From Hahella sp050299855 (GTDB lineage Bacteria; Pseudomonadota; Gammaproteobacteria; Pseudomonadales; Oleiphilaceae): a stretch of 64,000 bases of DNA. Both the position numbers and the translations under genes were made by a program. Below the pieces are notes generated by a model. That model was given only the letters and a program-made list of their open reading frames with translations, had not been told where the DNA came from and ran no database searches. Positions within the stretch are counted from its first letter, which is position 1. Each line of letters starts with the position of its first letter. The stretch spans positions 1 through 64,000 of the forward strand of contig JBNKWQ010000007.1 in the NCBI GenBank assembly GCA_050299855.1. Direction: 5' to 3'. Positions 24,316-33,710 of this stretch are shown in pieces.

Positions 24316-25140
24316 TTAGTGATCTTCATGCGCCATACTCAGGTACACGATGGTCAGCATCATAAAAATGAAGGCCTGCAGTACGATAATCAGAATATGG
24401 AAGATTGCCCAAGGTACTGACAGCGCCCATTGAGCCCAGAAGGGCAGCAGCGCAATCAAGATGAAGATCAGTTCGCCAGCGTAGAGGTTTCCGAATAGAC
24501 GTAACGCCAGAGAGATTGGCTTAGCCAGGAGACCAACGCCTTCTAACAGCAGGTTAAAAGGTATCATCCATTTGCCGAATGGCTGCAGTGTAAGCTCACC
24601 GACAAACCCGCCAACCCCTTTAATTTTGATGCTGTAGTAGATAATCAGGAAAAATACTGACAATGACATGCCTAAGGTGACGTTAACATCTGTGGTTGGT
24701 ACCACTTTCATATGGTCAACACCGGCGGCATGGAATACAAAAGGAAGAAAATCCACCGGGATCAAATCCATGAAGTTCATCAGGAAGATCCAACAGAATA
24801 TGGTTAGTGCCAACGGGGCGATAACCGCATTTTTGCCATGGAAGGTTTCCTTGACGCTACCATCAACGAATTCCACCATAATTTCGACAAAGTTCTGTAT
24901 GCCGGTAGGGACTCCACTGGTAGCTTTCAGTGCGGCTTTGCGGAATAGCCAGATAAATAGAGCTCCAAGTCCGATGGACCAGCCAAGGGAATCAACATGC
25001 ACCGCCCAAAATCCCATTTCCTGCGCCTCTTGCGCATTATGTGCAAAGCTCCAGCCATGATCCGGATGATTGCCATAAACGAGATTCTGTAAGTGATGCT
25101 GAATATAGGACGATGCGGTAAGGGTTTCGCCTGCTGCCAT
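24316..25140 (-). CDS. atpB: ATP synthase Fo a subunit
   Basis: This is a 274-aa protein (E. coli 271). The essential Arg of the half-channel is R214 in LALRLFGNLYAGELI. MDLIPVDFLP and the C-terminal helices (ALSVPWAIFHILIIVLQAF) are conserved. Subunit a conducts protons to and from the c-ring in the inner membrane. The gene is followed by a 102-bp gap before atpE. Confidence 0.97.
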   Translation of the reverse strand: MAAGETLTASSYIQHHLQNLVYGNHPDHGWSFAHNAQEAQEMGFWAVHVDSLGWSIGLGALFIWLFRKAALKATSGVPTGIQNFVEIMVEFVDGSVKETFHGKNAVIAPLALTIFCWIFLMNFMDLIPVDFLPFVFHAAGVDHMKVVPTTDVNVTLGMSLSVFFLIIYYSIKIKGVGGFVGELTLQPFGKWMIPFNLLLEGVGLLAKPISLALRLFGNLYAGELIFILIALLPFWAQWALSVPWAIFHILIIVLQAFIFMMLTIVYLSMAHEDH

Positions 25141-25193
25141 GATACTATCTCAAACCTTAATTTTTTAATAAACCGGTATGTTCACGCCCGTGA

Positions 25194-25601
25194 TCAACTT
25201 CCAGCTGTGTTTTTAAACTTCACAGCCATAATCAGAGGCGCAAACCAGTGCACTATCTGCACTAAAAAAAAGACCAGGAATAAGCTCGCTGGTTCCAGCG
25301 GCTGCACAAACTTGAAAGCCAACCCAAATAACAAGGCTGTAAGTCCCAGTTTGACTGCTTCCGCTCTATAAAAATTCTTTACTATGTATCGGGCAGCCTG
25401 TGCCCCCCGGTAGACGAAGGTACGGTAGGCAAAATAAGCATTGGGTAACAGACAGGTAAATCCACCTATCAGTGCTGAATAACCATGTACATTGCTGAAA
25501 CACCAGGCTACTCCTGATGCTAGTAACGCCACAAGTAGCTGTACACAAACAACCCTGAATACAGGTGGCCGCTTAATATAAGCGTGCGATGCACTATTCA
25601 A
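25194..25601 (-). CDS. atpI: AtpI, ATP synthase assembly/accessory membrane protein
   Basis: This is a 135-aa protein with four predicted transmembrane helices (about 16-33, 38-57, 79-98, 103-122). FRVVCVQLLVALLASGV, SALIGGFTCLLPNAYFAYRTF and RAEAVKLGLTALLF are typical of bacterial AtpI. The first codon is TTG (25601); no ATG precedes the conserved part, so a TTG start is likely. It is the first gene of the operon, 145 bp downstream of a strong promoter match. Confidence 0.88.
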   Translation of the reverse strand: MNSASHAYIKRPPVFRVVCVQLLVALLASGVAWCFSNVHGYSALIGGFTCLLPNAYFAYRTFVYRGAQAARYIVKNFYRAEAVKLGLTALLFGLAFKFVQPLEPASLFLVFFLVQIVHWFAPLIMAVKFKNTAGS

Positions 25602-25745
25602 CAGTCTTATTAACCTTATATGACCGAAAACCTGTTATCGGTCTTATGAAGTACTGATCGTCCCAATACTTCCTGCTTAATATTGCGATTTGATGACTAC
25701 CCCCGCCCTCGCTCTATGGGCAACCCACAGGTAAAAGCGACGGAG

Positions 25746-25774
25746 ATTATATTGTGTCGGGGTAGCGCATTCAA
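25746..25774 (-). promoter_or_regulatory. Sigma-70 promoter for the atp operon
   Basis: On the minus strand, TTGAAT (25774-25769) and TATAAT (25751-25746) are separated by exactly 17 bp. The -10 box is a perfect consensus. It lies in the 330-bp gap between parB and atpI (25602-25931), which otherwise holds no gene. Confidence 0.75.
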
Positions 25775-25931
25775 CTGCCTGCAAGGTAAAACTGGCTAAT
25801 TTACAACCATAGAAATGAATAGCCGGAATTGCTATCTGCCCCAATTTGGTACAGGTAGTGCCTAAATATGATTGTTGCTACGAGATCTAGTGAAAATTTC
25901 GTTTCAAACAGTAGTTTGATATCGATATTTT

Positions 25932-26804
25932 TTACTGGATATGTGCCAATATTCCATCAAGTTCATCCAGCGAATTGTATTGAATCACCAATTTTCCTTT
26001 GCCTTTGGCGTTATATTCAATTTTAACCGGCGAGCCTAAAGTTTCCGCAAGACGGTTCTGCAAGCTTTTGACATCGGCATCAATAGTTTTCTTGGCCGCT
26101 GCCTGGGGGGACTCCTTTGCCGCCTGCAGCCGACGCACCAAAGCTTCGGTCTGACGCACAGATAGTCCTTTACCAACAATTACTCGAGCGGTTTCAGACT
26201 GCAGCTGTGTTTCCAGCGTGAGCAGGGCCCTTGCATGACCCATTTCCATGTCACCCCGTTCCAGCATGGTTTTGACATCATCATTCAGGGAAAGCAACCG
26301 CAACAGGTTAGTAATGGTTGAGCGGGATTTACCCACCGCTTCGGCAACCTGAGATTGCGTCAATGAAAATTCAGTTTGCAGGCGTTGCAAGGCAAAAGCT
26401 TCTTCCACAGGATTCAGGTTTTCCCTTTGAATATTCTCAATCAACGCCATCGCAATAGCGGCTTCGTCCGGAACGTCACGGATAATCACCGGTATTTTAT
26501 CCAGGCCAGCCAACTGGGAGGCACGCCAGCGTCTTTCGCCGGCAATAATTTCGTACAGGTTTTTCGCTACCTCACGTACAACAATGGGCTGCATCACCCC
26601 CTGTTGCTTAATGGATTGAGCCAGTTCCTCCAGTGCTTCAGGATCCATATCCCGACGTGGTTGGTATTGTCCACGTTGGATTAAATCCAGAGGCATTTCC
26701 TTGAGAACCTTGTCCTGCGATTCTGAGTTTTCATCCTGCAGGCGTGATTTGGTCCCTGCCAAAAGTGCATTCAGTCCCCGGTCACCCAATCCTCTTTTTT
26801 TCAT
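25932..26804 (-). CDS. parB: ParB/Spo0J chromosome partition protein
   Basis: This is a 290-aa protein. The CTP-binding ParB/Srx domain contains IVVREVAKNLYEIIAGERRWRASQLAG (GERRWRA about residues 93-99), the HTH covers LTQSQVAEAVGKSRSTITNLLRLL, and the C-terminal dimerisation part follows. ParB loads at parS and spreads; two parS-like palindromes occur in recF, some 16 kb away. It is the last gene of the mnmG-rsmG-parA-parB run, 89 bp after parA. Confidence 0.95.
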   Translation of the reverse strand: MKKRGLGDRGLNALLAGTKSRLQDENSESQDKVLKEMPLDLIQRGQYQPRRDMDPEALEELAQSIKQQGVMQPIVVREVAKNLYEIIAGERRWRASQLAGLDKIPVIIRDVPDEAAIAMALIENIQRENLNPVEEAFALQRLQTEFSLTQSQVAEAVGKSRSTITNLLRLLSLNDDVKTMLERGDMEMGHARALLTLETQLQSETARVIVGKGLSVRQTEALVRRLQAAKESPQAAAKKTIDADVKSLQNRLAETLGSPVKIEYNAKGKGKLVIQYNSLDELDGILAHIQ

Positions 26805-26893
26805 TCTTAACCTGTTCCAGATATTTCAAAAAATTGCCGCAGGTTTATCCATAAAAGTTTCCTGTCGGCCAGTTACCCGATTTATGAAAGCAA

Positions 26894-27685
26894 TCAGGCG
26901 GGTTCAGTTGCCTTCTGGGCTGATTTGCTTTTGCGAATAATTTCTCCAGCCAGAGCCAGATAGGCAATGGCTCCCCGCGAGGAGCGATCATATTTCAAAG
27001 CAGGAACACCATAGGAGGGAGCCTCGGCAAGACGCACATTACGCGGAATGATCGTACGATAAACCCGGTCACCAAAATGATCGATAATCTGCCTGGACAC
27101 ATCCGTAGCCAAACTGATTCGTGGATCGAACATGGTTCGCAGCAGGCCTTCAATTTCCAATACGGGATTAACTGTTTCCCGAATCTGCTCAACCGTGTTC
27201 ATCAAAGCCGCCAACCCCTCCAAGGCATAATACTCACACTGCATGGGAATAAGCACGCCATCCGCAGCCACCAGGGCATTGACCGTTAGCATGTTGAGTG
27301 ATGGCGGGCAATCAATCAGAATATAGTCATATCTATCAGCGATGGCTTTAAGCGCATTACGCAGACGGTATTCCCTTCCGATTTCATTCATAAGTTCCAC
27401 TTCAGCAGCGGTAACATCACTGTTGGCTGGGATAACATCATAACCGGCATCTTCCGAGACCTGAATGACATCACCGGCATCGGCTCTCTTAGTCAGCACA
27501 TCATAGACTGTCAGTTCTGCGGCATTTTTATCCACACCGCTGCCCATGGTGGCATTTCCCTGAGGGTCCATGTCGATCAGTAAAACTTTACGTCTGGTTG
27601 CAGCCAAGGAGGCCGCCAGATTGACACAAGTCGTGGTCTTACCCACCCCCCCTTTCTGATTGGTCACTGCTAGGGTACGCGCCAT
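26894..27685 (-). CDS. parA: ParA/Soj chromosome partition ATPase
   Basis: I start at the ATG at 27685 (MARTLAVTNQKGGVGKTTT), 1 bp past the rsmG stop, with GGGGAG about 8 nt upstream. The product is 263 aa. The deviant Walker A KGGVGKTTT at 11-19 and LLIDMDPQGNATMGSGV mark a Soj-type ParA. It moves ParB-parS complexes by ATP-dependent nucleoid binding. Confidence 0.95.
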   Translation of the reverse strand: MARTLAVTNQKGGVGKTTTCVNLAASLAATRRKVLLIDMDPQGNATMGSGVDKNAAELTVYDVLTKRADAGDVIQVSEDAGYDVIPANSDVTAAEVELMNEIGREYRLRNALKAIADRYDYILIDCPPSLNMLTVNALVAADGVLIPMQCEYYALEGLAALMNTVEQIRETVNPVLEIEGLLRTMFDPRISLATDVSRQIIDHFGDRVYRTIIPRNVRLAEAPSYGVPALKYDRSSRGAIAYLALAGEIIRKSKSAQKATEPA

Positions 27686-27686
27686 A

Positions 27687-28361
27687 TTACTGTCTCCCCT
27701 CTGGTTCCTGAGCTTGCTGTCTGCCAATCACAACCAAATGTCGCTCCGCATCGCAGAATGGAACACTAAGCTTATGATTATCAATAACTTTATAGGTATC
27801 TGGTAATGCTTCTATTTCTTCCACAGGATGCACGCCTTTCATGGCATATGCCAGCGTTTCACTACCAAAGAGGGCCTCACAACCAAGCACCATATCCTGC
27901 AATGTGGCAAATGCTCTCGAAGTGATGCCTTCAAAGGGCTGTGCCAAACTGGGGCGGTACTGCTCAATGCGACTTTGCACAACGTCTATGTTTGACAAAC
28001 CGAGGGCCATCTTACATTGAGTAAGAAAGCGGGTTTTCTTACCATTGCTATCCAACAGCACCCAATGCGAATCTGGATTGGCTATAGCCAGGAGCATTCC
28101 GGGTATACCCGGGCCTGTGCCGACATCCAAAAAGTGCTTCCCCCTCAGAAATGGAAGTATGGCCAGGGCATCCAGCACATGCCGACTGACATGTTCATCC
28201 GGGTCTCGTATCGCAGTGAGGTTATATGCTTTGTTCCATTTCTGCAGAAGCTGCAAATATCCCAGCAATAGCTCTTGCCGTGCAGCACTTAACGACAACC
28301 CTAGTTGAGCAATACCTTGACTCAGTTGCGTTTGCTGCCGTGATTTCAAATTGTCAGACAT
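27687..28361 (-). CDS. rsmG: 16S rRNA (guanine527-N7)-methyltransferase RsmG
   Basis: I start at the ATG at 28361 (MSDNLKSRQQ), which follows the mnmG TGA by 1 bp (TGATATG), giving 224 aa. The SAM motif FLDVGTGPGIPG is at 77-88. LLQKWNKAYNLTAIRDPDE and GITSRAFATLQDM are characteristic. It methylates G527 of 16S rRNA. It is translationally linked to mnmG upstream and parA downstream. Confidence 0.95.
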   Translation of the reverse strand: MSDNLKSRQQTQLSQGIAQLGLSLSAARQELLLGYLQLLQKWNKAYNLTAIRDPDEHVSRHVLDALAILPFLRGKHFLDVGTGPGIPGMLLAIANPDSHWVLLDSNGKKTRFLTQCKMALGLSNIDVVQSRIEQYRPSLAQPFEGITSRAFATLQDMVLGCEALFGSETLAYAMKGVHPVEEIEALPDTYKVIDNHKLSVPFCDAERHLVVIGRQQAQEPEGRQ

Positions 28362-28362
28362 A

Positions 28363-30252
28363 TCAGGCACTTTGTCGCTGCACGGCACCACGTTTCTTTA
28401 AATATACCAATAGCAGCGACACCGCCGCCGGAGTGACACCCGGAATTCTGGAGGCCTGGGCTAGAGTTTCCGGACGAATCTCAGACAGTTTCTGTTTGAT
28501 TTCATTGGACAACCCCTGAATGATGCTGAAATCCAGATCTGCCGGCAACGCTGTGTTTTCATGACGACGCAATCTGGCAATTTCATCCTGCTGGCGATCT
28601 ATATAGCCGGCATATTTCACCTGAATTTCCACCTGTTCTGCGACACTTTCAGACACCGCATCGGTGGCCTGATCTATTTCACGAAGTTTATTCCAATCCA
28701 TTTCTGGACGTTTTAACAGATCGTGCAAGGAATATTCCCTGGCCAATTCCATTCCCAGCAGCGATTCCGCCCGCTGCCCTTTATCAGTTCCCGGCTGTAC
28801 CCAGGTAGTCTTCAGCCGCTGCTGTTCGGCAGTGATGGCTTCGCGTTTTTTGTTGAACGCTTCCCAACGCGTATCTTCTACCAGACCCAGCGAGCGCCCG
28901 GTTTCTGTCAGCCTCAGATCGGCGTTATCTTCACGTAGCAGTAACCGATACTCGGCACGGCTGGTGAACATACGATAAGGCTCACGGGTGCCCATGGTGA
29001 TCAGATCATCCACCAGCACACCAATATAGGCTTCATCTCGTTTTGGTGACCAGGTATCTCTTTCCTGGGCACGTAAAGCAGCATTCAGTCCTGCCAATAA
29101 TCCTTGCGCAGCCGCTTCTTCATACCCGGTTGTACCGTTAATCTGGCCGGCAAAGAATAGGTTATGCACAAACTTGGTTTCCAGGCTGTGTTTCAAATCC
29201 TGGGGATTGAAATAGTCGTACTCAATGGCATAGCCGGGACGGGTAATATGGGCATTTTCCAGACCTGCAATGGACTGCACCAATTCCAACTGAACGTCAA
29301 AGGGTAAACTGGTAGAGATACCATTGGGGTAAAGCTCATGAGTGCTCAACCCCTCAGGTTCAATAAAAATCTGGTGAGAATCCTTATCGGCAAAACGATT
29401 GACCTTGTCTTCTATGGAAGGGCAATAGCGCGGTCCCACACCATCGATTTTACCGGTATACATGGGAGAACGATCCATGCCACTGCGAATAATGTCATGG
29501 GTACGGCTGTTAGTACGGGTGATATAACACGCTACCTGTTGTGGATGGTCACTCACCGTGCCAAGGAAAGACATCACCGGAGTCGGCGTATCGCCTGGCT
29601 GTGACTGCATTACTGAAAAATCCACAGACTTTGCATCGATACGGGGAGGAGTACCTGTTTTCAAGCGTCCAACACGGAATGGCATTTCTCGTAAACGTTG
29701 CGCCAGAGCAATTGAAGGAGGATCACCGGCACGGCCACCAGAGTGGTTTTGTAGGCCAATGTGTATAATACCGCCAAGGAAAGTACCGGTGGTCAAGACC
29801 ACAGAAGTTGCATGAAAGCGCAACCCCATCTGAGTCACTACACCTGTTACTACGTCTCCATGCATAATGAGATCGTCAGCGGCTTGTTGAAAAATACTGA
29901 GATTAGGCTGATTTTCCAACATATACCGAATTTCGGCTTTATATAGTGCCCGGTCCGCTTGCGCCCTGGTAGCCCGCACTGCGGGCCCCTTGCGGGCATT
30001 TAAAACTCGGAATTGAATACCAGCTTTATCTGTCGCCAATCCCATGGCTCCACCCAGTGCATCAACTTCCTTCACCAGATGGCTTTTCCCAATTCCGCCG
30101 ATGGCCGGATTACAGGACATTTGACCAAGCGTCTCAATGTTGTGAGTCAACAACAGGGTTTGACAGCCCATACGGGCAGCCGCCAATGCGGCCTCAGTGC
30201 CGGCATGTCCGCCACCGATAACAATCACGTCAAAACGCTTGGAATAATCCAC
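28363..30252 (-). CDS. mnmG: tRNA uridine-5-carboxymethylaminomethyl modification enzyme MnmG (GidA)
   Basis: This is a 629-aa FAD protein that acts with MnmE on wobble uridines. The dinucleotide-binding motif GGGHAGTEAA is at 13-22, and LSCNPAIGGIGKSH-type sequence (MSCNPAIGGIGKSHL) follows. The start codon is GTG at 30252, with GAGG 10 nt upstream; the start codon itself overlaps a DnaA-box-like TAATCCACA. The usual partner mnmE lies 2 kb away, separated by fetAB. Confidence 0.96.
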   Translation of the reverse strand: MDYSKRFDVIVIGGGHAGTEAALAAARMGCQTLLLTHNIETLGQMSCNPAIGGIGKSHLVKEVDALGGAMGLATDKAGIQFRVLNARKGPAVRATRAQADRALYKAEIRYMLENQPNLSIFQQAADDLIMHGDVVTGVVTQMGLRFHATSVVLTTGTFLGGIIHIGLQNHSGGRAGDPPSIALAQRLREMPFRVGRLKTGTPPRIDAKSVDFSVMQSQPGDTPTPVMSFLGTVSDHPQQVACYITRTNSRTHDIIRSGMDRSPMYTGKIDGVGPRYCPSIEDKVNRFADKDSHQIFIEPEGLSTHELYPNGISTSLPFDVQLELVQSIAGLENAHITRPGYAIEYDYFNPQDLKHSLETKFVHNLFFAGQINGTTGYEEAAAQGLLAGLNAALRAQERDTWSPKRDEAYIGVLVDDLITMGTREPYRMFTSRAEYRLLLREDNADLRLTETGRSLGLVEDTRWEAFNKKREAITAEQQRLKTTWVQPGTDKGQRAESLLGMELAREYSLHDLLKRPEMDWNKLREIDQATDAVSESVAEQVEIQVKYAGYIDRQQDEIARLRRHENTALPADLDFSIIQGLSNEIKQKLSEIRPETLAQASRIPGVTPAAVSLLLVYLKKRGAVQRQSA

Positions 30253-30801
30253 AGTTAGAAAACCTCGTTGAATAATTTGCTTCGCTTATTGGGGATACAG
30301 CAGAACTCACCCCAGAGCGGGCGCGTATTTTACTATGGAAGGGAGTGAAAAATAAGGTCGCCTTGTAAATTTATGACTATTTTTTGTCCAATCATGAAAA
30401 TAAAGCGGCGAGCAGGTACAGCGAAAATGTGAACATGGTCGTAATTAGAATAAATTGCCTAGTTTTTTCAGTAAGTTAGATAATGTTCTTGATAAAGTTA
30501 TTAATATACTTATCCACAGGCGAATAACTTTTAATCGTACCAAATTTTTTTCTTAACTATATGTTTTTAAAGTATATTATTTTTCTTCTCAGATATAGCC
30601 TTGTCAACACCCAAAAACTTATCCACAGAAAGTGAATTTATTTCATCCAACATCATCGAGTTATCAACAGCTTTCCAGCAAACCCCAGAATATTCGGGAT
30701 TCGCTTCAATTGGATCCATAAATATTGTTTACTTCACTCCTTCAATAATTCTTGCTGCCATACTAATTACATCGAAATTGATTTTTGCTAAGGCACAATC
30801 C
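30245..30801. other. AT-rich DnaA-box cluster between mnmG and fetA, candidate replication origin
   Basis: Perfect DnaA boxes TTATCCACA lie at 30510-30518 and 30619-30627. Related boxes are TTATCAACA (30661-30669), TTGTCAACA (30601-30609) and TAATCCACA (30245-30253). A strongly AT-rich tract (about 30538-30597) lies between the two perfect boxes and could be the unwinding element. The location beside mnmG is that of oriC in enterobacteria. An open frame crosses this region from 30601, but it is only an upstream extension of fetA and shows no family sequence, so I treat 30253-30801 as non-coding. Confidence 0.6.
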
Positions 30802-31431
30802 GTGACGAACACGAGTCTCTATATTCAGGATCTTCATATCGGTAATGCGGTTGGAATCACTTTGGAGGTGAGGGCAGGCGAAATTCATTGCCTGTCTGGG
30901 GACTCAGGTTCAGGTAAAAGTCGTCTGCTGAGGGCTATAGCGGACCTTGATCCCCATAAAGGAGAGGTTCGTCTTGGCGACATTTATCAAGATAGTCTGG
31001 CTGGCCATCACTGGCGACAAAAAGTTCGTCTGGTACCAACCGATAGCCAATGGTGGTTTGAGACAGTGGCTGAACATTTTGTTCATGCACCAGACCCCGG
31101 CTTACTCCAGCGACTTAAATTAGAACCCGGGATTTTATCAAAGCCTCCCAGTCAACTTTCTTCAGGTGAAAAGCAACGTCTGGCATTGATTCGAGCCATA
31201 TTACTGACACCAGAGGTTTTGCTATTGGATGAACCCACAGCCAATCTGGATAAAAATACCTGTGAGAGAGTTGAAGACTGGCTTTTGGAACTGATTAAAA
31301 GACATCAATGGCCCACCTTATGGATTGCCCATGACGATGAACAAATTAACCGCATAGCCCATCAACACTGGCACCTGGCGAACGGTCAACTGCAACGGTT
31401 GGAATTACAGCATGAATGTTATCCCACTTAG
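30802..31431 (+). CDS. fetA: FetA-type ABC transporter ATPase (iron export)
   Basis: I start at GTG 30802 (AAGG 8 nt upstream) because the conserved ABC domain begins there (TNTSLYIQDLHIG); the 67 upstream codons run through DnaA boxes. The product is 209 aa. Walker A GDSGSGKS is at 33-40, the signature LSSGEKQR at 119-126, and Walker B LLLDEPTAN at 140-148. With the next gene it matches E. coli FetAB (YbbL/YbbM), reported to export iron and protect from peroxide stress. It overlaps fetB by 20 bp. Confidence 0.85.
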   Translation: MTNTSLYIQDLHIGNAVGITLEVRAGEIHCLSGDSGSGKSRLLRAIADLDPHKGEVRLGDIYQDSLAGHHWRQKVRLVPTDSQWWFETVAEHFVHAPDPGLLQRLKLEPGILSKPPSQLSSGEKQRLALIRAILLTPEVLLLDEPTANLDKNTCERVEDWLLELIKRHQWPTLWIAHDDEQINRIAHQHWHLANGQLQRLELQHECYPT

Positions 31432-32221
31432 CGTCTGGCATTTGTCACTGGCAGGCGGATTGGTGCTGCTCCTCAGTGCCTGCACCTTTATTGCCAAGTT
31501 GGGTTTGACCAGCAGCTTGCTGATAGCAGCATTGCGGACAGTAGTACAGCTTTCGTTAATTGGTTTGGTTCTGGAAGCACTGTTTGCGACTTCTTCCTGG
31601 GTTTGGGTGCTACTCTTGGCTTTGGTTATGCTGATTATAGCGGGGCGTGAAGTAACTGTTCGGCAAAAAAGGCGCCTAGGCGGGGGATGGGCATTCGGCA
31701 TTGGTACAACCTCAATGTTCATTTCGGCTTTTACAGTTACGGTCCTGACCCTCATTTTAATTATTAGCCCTTCTCCCTGGTACACCCCACAGTACGCAAT
31801 ACCACTATTGGGAATGTTGTTGGGTAATACCATGACCGGAGTCGCCATTTGCCTGGACCGATTAAATGAGGTCACCTGGCAACAGCGAGCTATAATCGAA
31901 AATCGATTGATGCTGGGACAGCCCTGGTATGAAGCCATTGCCAACATTCGTCGTGATGCAGTGCGAAGTGGCATGATTCCAACCATTAATGCGATGGCAG
32001 CAGCGGGTATAGTCAGTCTACCCGGAATGATGACCGGACAGATTCTGGCAGGTACTCCACCAGCTCTGGCAGTGAAATATCAAATCTTGATTATGCTCAT
32101 GATTTCCACCGGAACCGGATTTGGTGCCATGCTTAGCGTACTACTCGCTAGTAGGCGTTTATTTGATCAGCGGGAAAGGCTGAGAACAGACAGACTGGTG
32201 CTAAATACTCATGGTCGTTGA
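31412..32221 (+). CDS. fetB: FetB-type ABC transporter permease
   Basis: This is a 269-aa integral membrane protein with about seven hydrophobic segments. LIAALRTVVQLSLIGLVLEALF, IPLLGMLLGNTMTG and the cytosolic IENRLMLGQPWYEAI...RSGMIPTINAMAAAGIVSLPGMMTGQIL are typical of the YbbM/FetB (UPF0014) family. The start overlaps the end of fetA. It converges on mnmE, with 22 bp between stops and no evident terminator. Confidence 0.88.
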   Translation: MNVIPLSVWHLSLAGGLVLLLSACTFIAKLGLTSSLLIAALRTVVQLSLIGLVLEALFATSSWVWVLLLALVMLIIAGREVTVRQKRRLGGGWAFGIGTTSMFISAFTVTVLTLILIISPSPWYTPQYAIPLLGMLLGNTMTGVAICLDRLNEVTWQQRAIIENRLMLGQPWYEAIANIRRDAVRSGMIPTINAMAAAGIVSLPGMMTGQILAGTPPALAVKYQILIMLMISTGTGFGAMLSVLLASRRLFDQRERLRTDRLVLNTHGR

Positions 32222-32243
32222 AGATATCGTTACCTTATTAGCA

Positions 32244-33602
32244 CTACTTGCCGATACAAAAGGAAGAAAATATTCGTCCGAGTAAATCGTCAGAAGAAAA
32301 CTGTCCGGTTATTTCTCCCAACACTTGCTGAGCCTGACGAAGGTCCTCAGCGACCAATTCACCAGCCTGCAGCAAGAGTAATTGTTGTTGTGCTGCTTCA
32401 ACAAACTTTCTGGCCTGGGTCAAAGCTTCCAAATGACGACGACGGGCCATAAAGCCCCCTTCACTAGTGGTTTCAAATCCAACACATTGCTTTAGATGTT
32501 CACGTAAAATTTCAACGCCCTTACCATCTTTCGCAGATAGACGGATGATTGGAGTCTTACTTTCCTCAATGCCAACGCGCTCATTACTTAGATCTACTTT
32601 GTTTCGTATCACAGTAATATGGTCATGGTGCTGAATACGATGATAGAAATCCGGCCAAATAGTTTCAGGATCAACGGCATTGGTGGTCTGGCTATCGACC
32701 AGAAACAAGATACGGTCGGCATTGTCAATTTCGTTCCATGCCCGCTCCACGCCAATCTGTTCCACCAGATCATCGCTATCCCGCAGGCCGGCAGTGTCGA
32801 CAATATGCAATGGCATGCCGTCGATATGAATATGTTCTCTCAACACATCTCTGGTTGTACCGGCTATATCAGTCACTATGGCGCTTTCACGTCCAGCAAG
32901 GGCATTGAGAAGACTGGATTTTCCCGCATTGGGTCTACCGGCAATCACCACCGTCATCCCTTCACGCATTAACGAGCCTTGCCGAGCTGTGGCGAAAACC
33001 TCTTCCATTTTGACAAGAATATTTTCCAAACCAGCTGCCACTTTGCCATCACTAAGAAAATCGATTTCCTCCTCAGGGAAGTCGATCGCTGCCTCAACAT
33101 ATATGCGTAATTGAATAAGCTCCTCCAGAAGTGCATCCACCGCCTGAGAAAAAGCGCCCTGCAAAGATTTCAAAGCACTACGTGCAGCATGCTCAGAACT
33201 GGCTTCTATCAGATCAGCAATTGCTTCAGCTTGCACTAGATCCATCTTGTCATTTAGAAAGGCTCGCTCGGAAAATTCACCCGGCCGGGCCAGACGCGCG
33301 CCCAAACTGACCAAGTGTCTCAGCAATATATCCAGTACTATCGGACCGCCATGTCCCTGTAACTCAAGGATATCTTCGCCGGTAAAACTGTGCGGACCAG
33401 GAAAATACAAGGCGATTCCCTGATCAACGACAGAACCTTCCTCATAAAAATCACCATAATGTGCATACCTTGGTTGGGGAACACGCTTTAAAACCGCCTT
33501 TGCCATAGTCGAAACAAGCGGACCTGAGACACGAATAATACCGACCCCCCCTTTACCGGGAGCTGTAGCAATAGCCACGATTGTGTCATTAGTCTGATAC
33601 AT
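32244..33602 (-). CDS. mnmE: tRNA modification GTPase MnmE (TrmE)
   Basis: This is a 452-aa protein (E. coli 454). The N-terminal folate-binding domain starts TNDTIVAIATAPGKGGVGIIRVSG, the G1 motif GRPNAGKSS is at 222-230, and DIAGTTRD, DTAGLRD and NKVD follow. It ends in CIGK, which contains the conserved Cys. It works with MnmG on U34. Usually it is next to mnmG; here fetAB and the DnaA-box cluster separate them. Confidence 0.96.
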   Translation of the reverse strand: MYQTNDTIVAIATAPGKGGVGIIRVSGPLVSTMAKAVLKRVPQPRYAHYGDFYEEGSVVDQGIALYFPGPHSFTGEDILELQGHGGPIVLDILLRHLVSLGARLARPGEFSERAFLNDKMDLVQAEAIADLIEASSEHAARSALKSLQGAFSQAVDALLEELIQLRIYVEAAIDFPEEEIDFLSDGKVAAGLENILVKMEEVFATARQGSLMREGMTVVIAGRPNAGKSSLLNALAGRESAIVTDIAGTTRDVLREHIHIDGMPLHIVDTAGLRDSDDLVEQIGVERAWNEIDNADRILFLVDSQTTNAVDPETIWPDFYHRIQHHDHITVIRNKVDLSNERVGIEESKTPIIRLSAKDGKGVEILREHLKQCVGFETTSEGGFMARRRHLEALTQARKFVEAAQQQLLLLQAGELVAEDLRQAQQVLGEITGQFSSDDLLGRIFSSFCIGK

Positions 33603-33663
33603 AGTATTGGAACCAGGGCAGCGTTTAGGTTTGCAGAAGTTTTACGAGTTCAGCGAGTATAGC

Positions 33664-33690
33664 TAAAAAAAAGCCCGTGAATCACGGGCC
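33664..33690 (-). terminator. Terminator after yidC
   Basis: GCCCGTG (33673-33679) pairs with CACGGGC (33683-33689) around AAT. Reading leftward it is followed by eight or more T (complement of 33664-33672). It ends the rpmH-rnpA-yidD-yidC transcript upstream of mnmE. Confidence 0.85.
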
Positions 33691-33710
33691 TTTGAAAAGA
33701 GTATTTTTAA

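Noticed and set aside
30601..30801. N-terminal extension of fetA
   Set aside because: It runs through DnaA boxes and AT-rich DNA, and the conserved ABC domain begins after the GTG at 30802, which has a ribosome-binding site.
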